Below are positions 62,248 through 64,000 of a stretch of DNA of 64,000 nucleotides, in pieces. Made by a program: the position numbers and the translations under genes. The stretch comes from an endosymbiont of Galathealinum brachiosum. GTDB taxonomy: Bacteria; Pseudomonadota; Gammaproteobacteria; SZUA-229. The stretch covers positions 62,001-126,000 of the forward strand of contig QFXC01000013.1 of assembly GCA_003349885.1 (NCBI GenBank), given 5' to 3'. The notes beneath the pieces were generated by a model. That model was not told the origin of the DNA, did not search any database, and was given only the letters and a program-made list of their open reading frames with translations. How positions within the stretch are numbered: the first letter of the stretch is position 1; each line of letters begins with the position of its first letter.

Positions 62248-64000
62248 TACACAGTCACCGTATTATTACTCTGAACTTCAGATGTTTTTAGCGCTTTACG
62301 ATAACGCTTATCCGTCGCAGCGAGTAAACCACCAAATGCCATAATTAAAGAACCTAACCAGATCCAGCGAATAAACGGCTTGTGGTATAAACGTACACTC
62401 CAGGCACCTTTACCATCCAGGTCTTCACCCAGTGATACATATAAGTCACGCCAGAAGCCCGGGTCAATACCGGCCTCTGTCATAGGCATACCACCGGCGT
62501 TATACAAACGTTTTTGCGAATGTAATCGACCAATTTCCTTGCCCTGATAAAATGTTGTAAACCAGCCTTCTGCTGCTTTATAGTTAGGTCCGACTGCATT
62601 TTGAACACCTTCAAAAAGGAATTCATATTCACCGATGCTATAGGACTGCCCTTTAACCAGGCGAATATCTTTTTCTGTGCTGTAAAGCGTTGTTAATGTA
62701 ATGCCCACTACAAACATCGCTACGCCCATGTGGGCAAATGTCTGACCATAGAAACCACGAGGCGTATTAAGTAATGCCTGTAATTTATTCTGCTTACCGG
62801 ACACCCTGTCAACGATACCTTGAGCACTGGTCATAGTTATCCAAACGGCTAACATAATTGCAACCACCGCACCCCACTTCACATCATCTATTAATGAATA
62901 TGGAATGGCAGCGCCTAGAACAACACTCACTACAAATGGAATAAGTAATTTCTTACCCATTCTTTCCAGACTATCCTGTTTCCATCTAGCCAGTGCTGCC
63001 ACACCCAATAACAATGCAATAGGTATAGTTAATGGAACAAATAACGCATTAAAGTACGGAGGGCCTACTGAAATTTTACCTGCATCTAAAGCATCTAATG
63101 CTAATGGATAAAGCGTTCCCAATAAAATCGAAAATGCAGTAACGACTAGTAAAATATTATTAATTAATAAACCACCTTCTCGGCTCATCATATTTAACTT
63201 CACTGCACTACGAATTTGCGGTGCGCGGTATGTATACAGCGCAAGTGAACCACCCACAACCACAGCAAGGAATATTAAAATAAAGATACCTCGCTCCGGG
63301 TCATTCGCAAATGCATGCACTGACGTTAATACACCGGAGCGCACTAAAAATGTGCCTAATAAACTTAACGAGAACGCAAAGATTGCCAGCAATACCGTCC
63401 ATGCTTTAAACACACCGCGTTTTTCAGTTGCGGCTAAAGAATGTATTAATGCGGTACCGACTAACCAGGGCATAAAGGATGCGTTTTCTACCGGATCCCA
63501 GAACCACCAGCCGCCCCAGCCAAGCTCGTAATAAGCCCACCAGCTTCCAAGTGCAATACCAATGGTTAAAAATACCCAGGCAATGTTTGTCCAGGGGCGC
63601 GACCATTTAGCCCAGGCCGAATCAAGACGACCACCTAGCATCGCAGCTATAGCAAAAGCAAATGCCACAGAAAAACCAACATAACCCATATACAACATAG
63701 GCGGGTGAATGATTAAACCAAAATCCTGTAATAATGGATTTAAACTGCGACCTTCTAAAGCAGCAGGAAACATTCGATCAAATGGGTTAGACGTAAGTAA
63801 TGTAAATAATAAAAATCCGACACTCACTAGCCCCATAATGGCAATCACTCGACCGCGCATAATTAAAGGCATCGCACGACTAAACAACGCAACGGCTGCT
63901 GTCCACATTGCCAGAAACATAGTCCACAATAATAATGAACCTTCGTGGCCACCCCAGACAGATGATATTTTATAAATAACAGGTAATTCAGTATTAGACT
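62247..64000 (-). CDS. ccmF: CcmF, haem lyase (5' end beyond the window)
   Basis: This partial CcmF has its stop at 62247 and an open frame that runs through the window edge at 64000. Reading on past the first start-like codon gives Val-Trp-Gly-Gly-His-Glu-Gly-Ser-Leu-Leu-Leu-Trp, a CcmF block, so 63929 is not the real start. The haem-handling WWD motif (Gly-Gly-Trp-Trp-Phe-Trp-Asp-Pro-Val-Glu-Asn) is present. Many membrane segments. Roughly 65-75 N-terminal residues are missing. Confidence 0.96.
   Translation of the reverse strand, partial: SNTELPVIYKISSVWGGHEGSLLLWTMFLAMWTAAVALFSRAMPLIMRGRVIAIMGLVSVGFLLFTLLTSNPFDRMFPAALEGRSLNPLLQDFGLIIHPPMLYMGYVGFSVAFAFAIAAMLGGRLDSAWAKWSRPWTNIAWVFLTIGIALGSWWAYYELGWGGWWFWDPVENASFMPWLVGTALIHSLAATEKRGVFKAWTVLLAIFAFSLSLLGTFLVRSGVLTSVHAFANDPERGIFILIFLAVVVGGSLALYTYRAPQIRSAVKLNMMSREGGLLINNILLVVTAFSILLGTLYPLALDALDAGKISVGPPYFNALFVPLTIPIALLLGVAALARWKQDSLERMGKKLLIPFVVSVVLGAAIPYSLIDDVKWGAVVAIMLAVWITMTSAQGIVDRVSGKQNKLQALLNTPRGFYGQTFAHMGVAMFVVGITLTTLYSTEKDIRLVKGQSYSIGEYEFLFEGVQNAVGPNYKAAEGWFTTFYQGKEIGRLHSQKRLYNAGGMPMTEAGIDPGFWRDLYVSLGEDLDGKGAWSVRLYHKPFIRWIWLGSLIMAFGGLLAATDKRYRKALKTSEVQSNNTVTV

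Noticed and set aside
63929-63929. ccmF starting at 63929
   Set aside because: The frame stays open to the window edge and the upstream residues (Trp-Gly-Gly-His-Glu-Gly-Ser) are conserved CcmF sequence, so the gene is cut by the window.

Overview
The window comes from a chemolithotrophic, sulfur-oxidising gammaproteobacterium with an AT-rich genome (about 40% G+C by eye) that can also respire nitrate. The evidence is a complete reverse-type dissimilatory sulfite reductase locus in the Allochromatium-like order dsrA-B-E-F-H-C-M-K-L-J-O-P-N-R, a sulfide:quinone oxidoreductase, a full napFDAGHBC operon and a cytochrome c maturation operon. I cannot name a genus from this sequence alone. No rRNA, tRNA, phage, IS transposase or CRISPR array was seen.

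Layout. 1-4.5 kb: small exported or unknown proteins, mostly on the minus strand, with an integron-cassette-like attC site at 524-610. 4.6-8.9 kb: a minus-strand operon of a MoxR ATPase, a vWA/HExxH protein, a DsrS-like protein and an unknown protein. 9.2-18.6 kb: a sulfur-oxidiser accessory island. It holds two tiny conserved proteins, three Fe(II)/2-oxoglutarate-type dioxygenases, an Sfum_1244-like protein, a GNAT, a cysteine-poor DsrC paralogue and an orphan Cas6/Cmx6-like protein. Four copies of a structured ~150-170 nt repeat lie between these genes. 19.1-32.3 kb: the dsr operon, interrupted at many gene junctions by near-perfect stem-loops. 32.3-37.6 kb: a NarX/NarL-like two-component pair, a rhodanese, a diguanylate cyclase and an FNR-type regulator. 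37.8-41.3 kb: a Tat-exported NapA/NasA-like molybdoenzyme with an Ig-domain multihaem cytochrome. 41.5-52.5 kb: S24 peptidase-like protein, SlyD-like FKBP, Sqr, secreted tandem PilJ-domain protein, DUF2237, MetA, a P-loop protein, an Omp85-like barrel and a large HD-GYP protein. 52.6-59.7 kb: napFDAGHBC behind an FNR box, then a TusE-like DsrC paralogue. 59.9-64 kb: ccmI, ccmH, ccmG and a ccmF cut by the window edge.

How it fits together. Sqr feeds sulfide electrons into the quinone pool. rDsrAB with DsrC, DsrEFH, DsrL and the DsrMKJOP membrane complex oxidises stored or persulfidic sulfur to sulfite. Nap, and possibly the second molybdoenzyme, can dispose of electrons to nitrate or a similar acceptor. 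Ccm attaches the haems that DsrJ, NapB, NapC and the Ig-cytochrome need.

The least expected signals are three. First, a shared promoter architecture (CCTANTRGGGATA-like box, 22-25 bp, -10) stands before dsrA and four accessory genes. Second, a four-copy structured RNA or repeat family occurs in the same island. Third, an orphan Cas6-like RAMP protein sits beside one of those repeats with no CRISPR array in sight.
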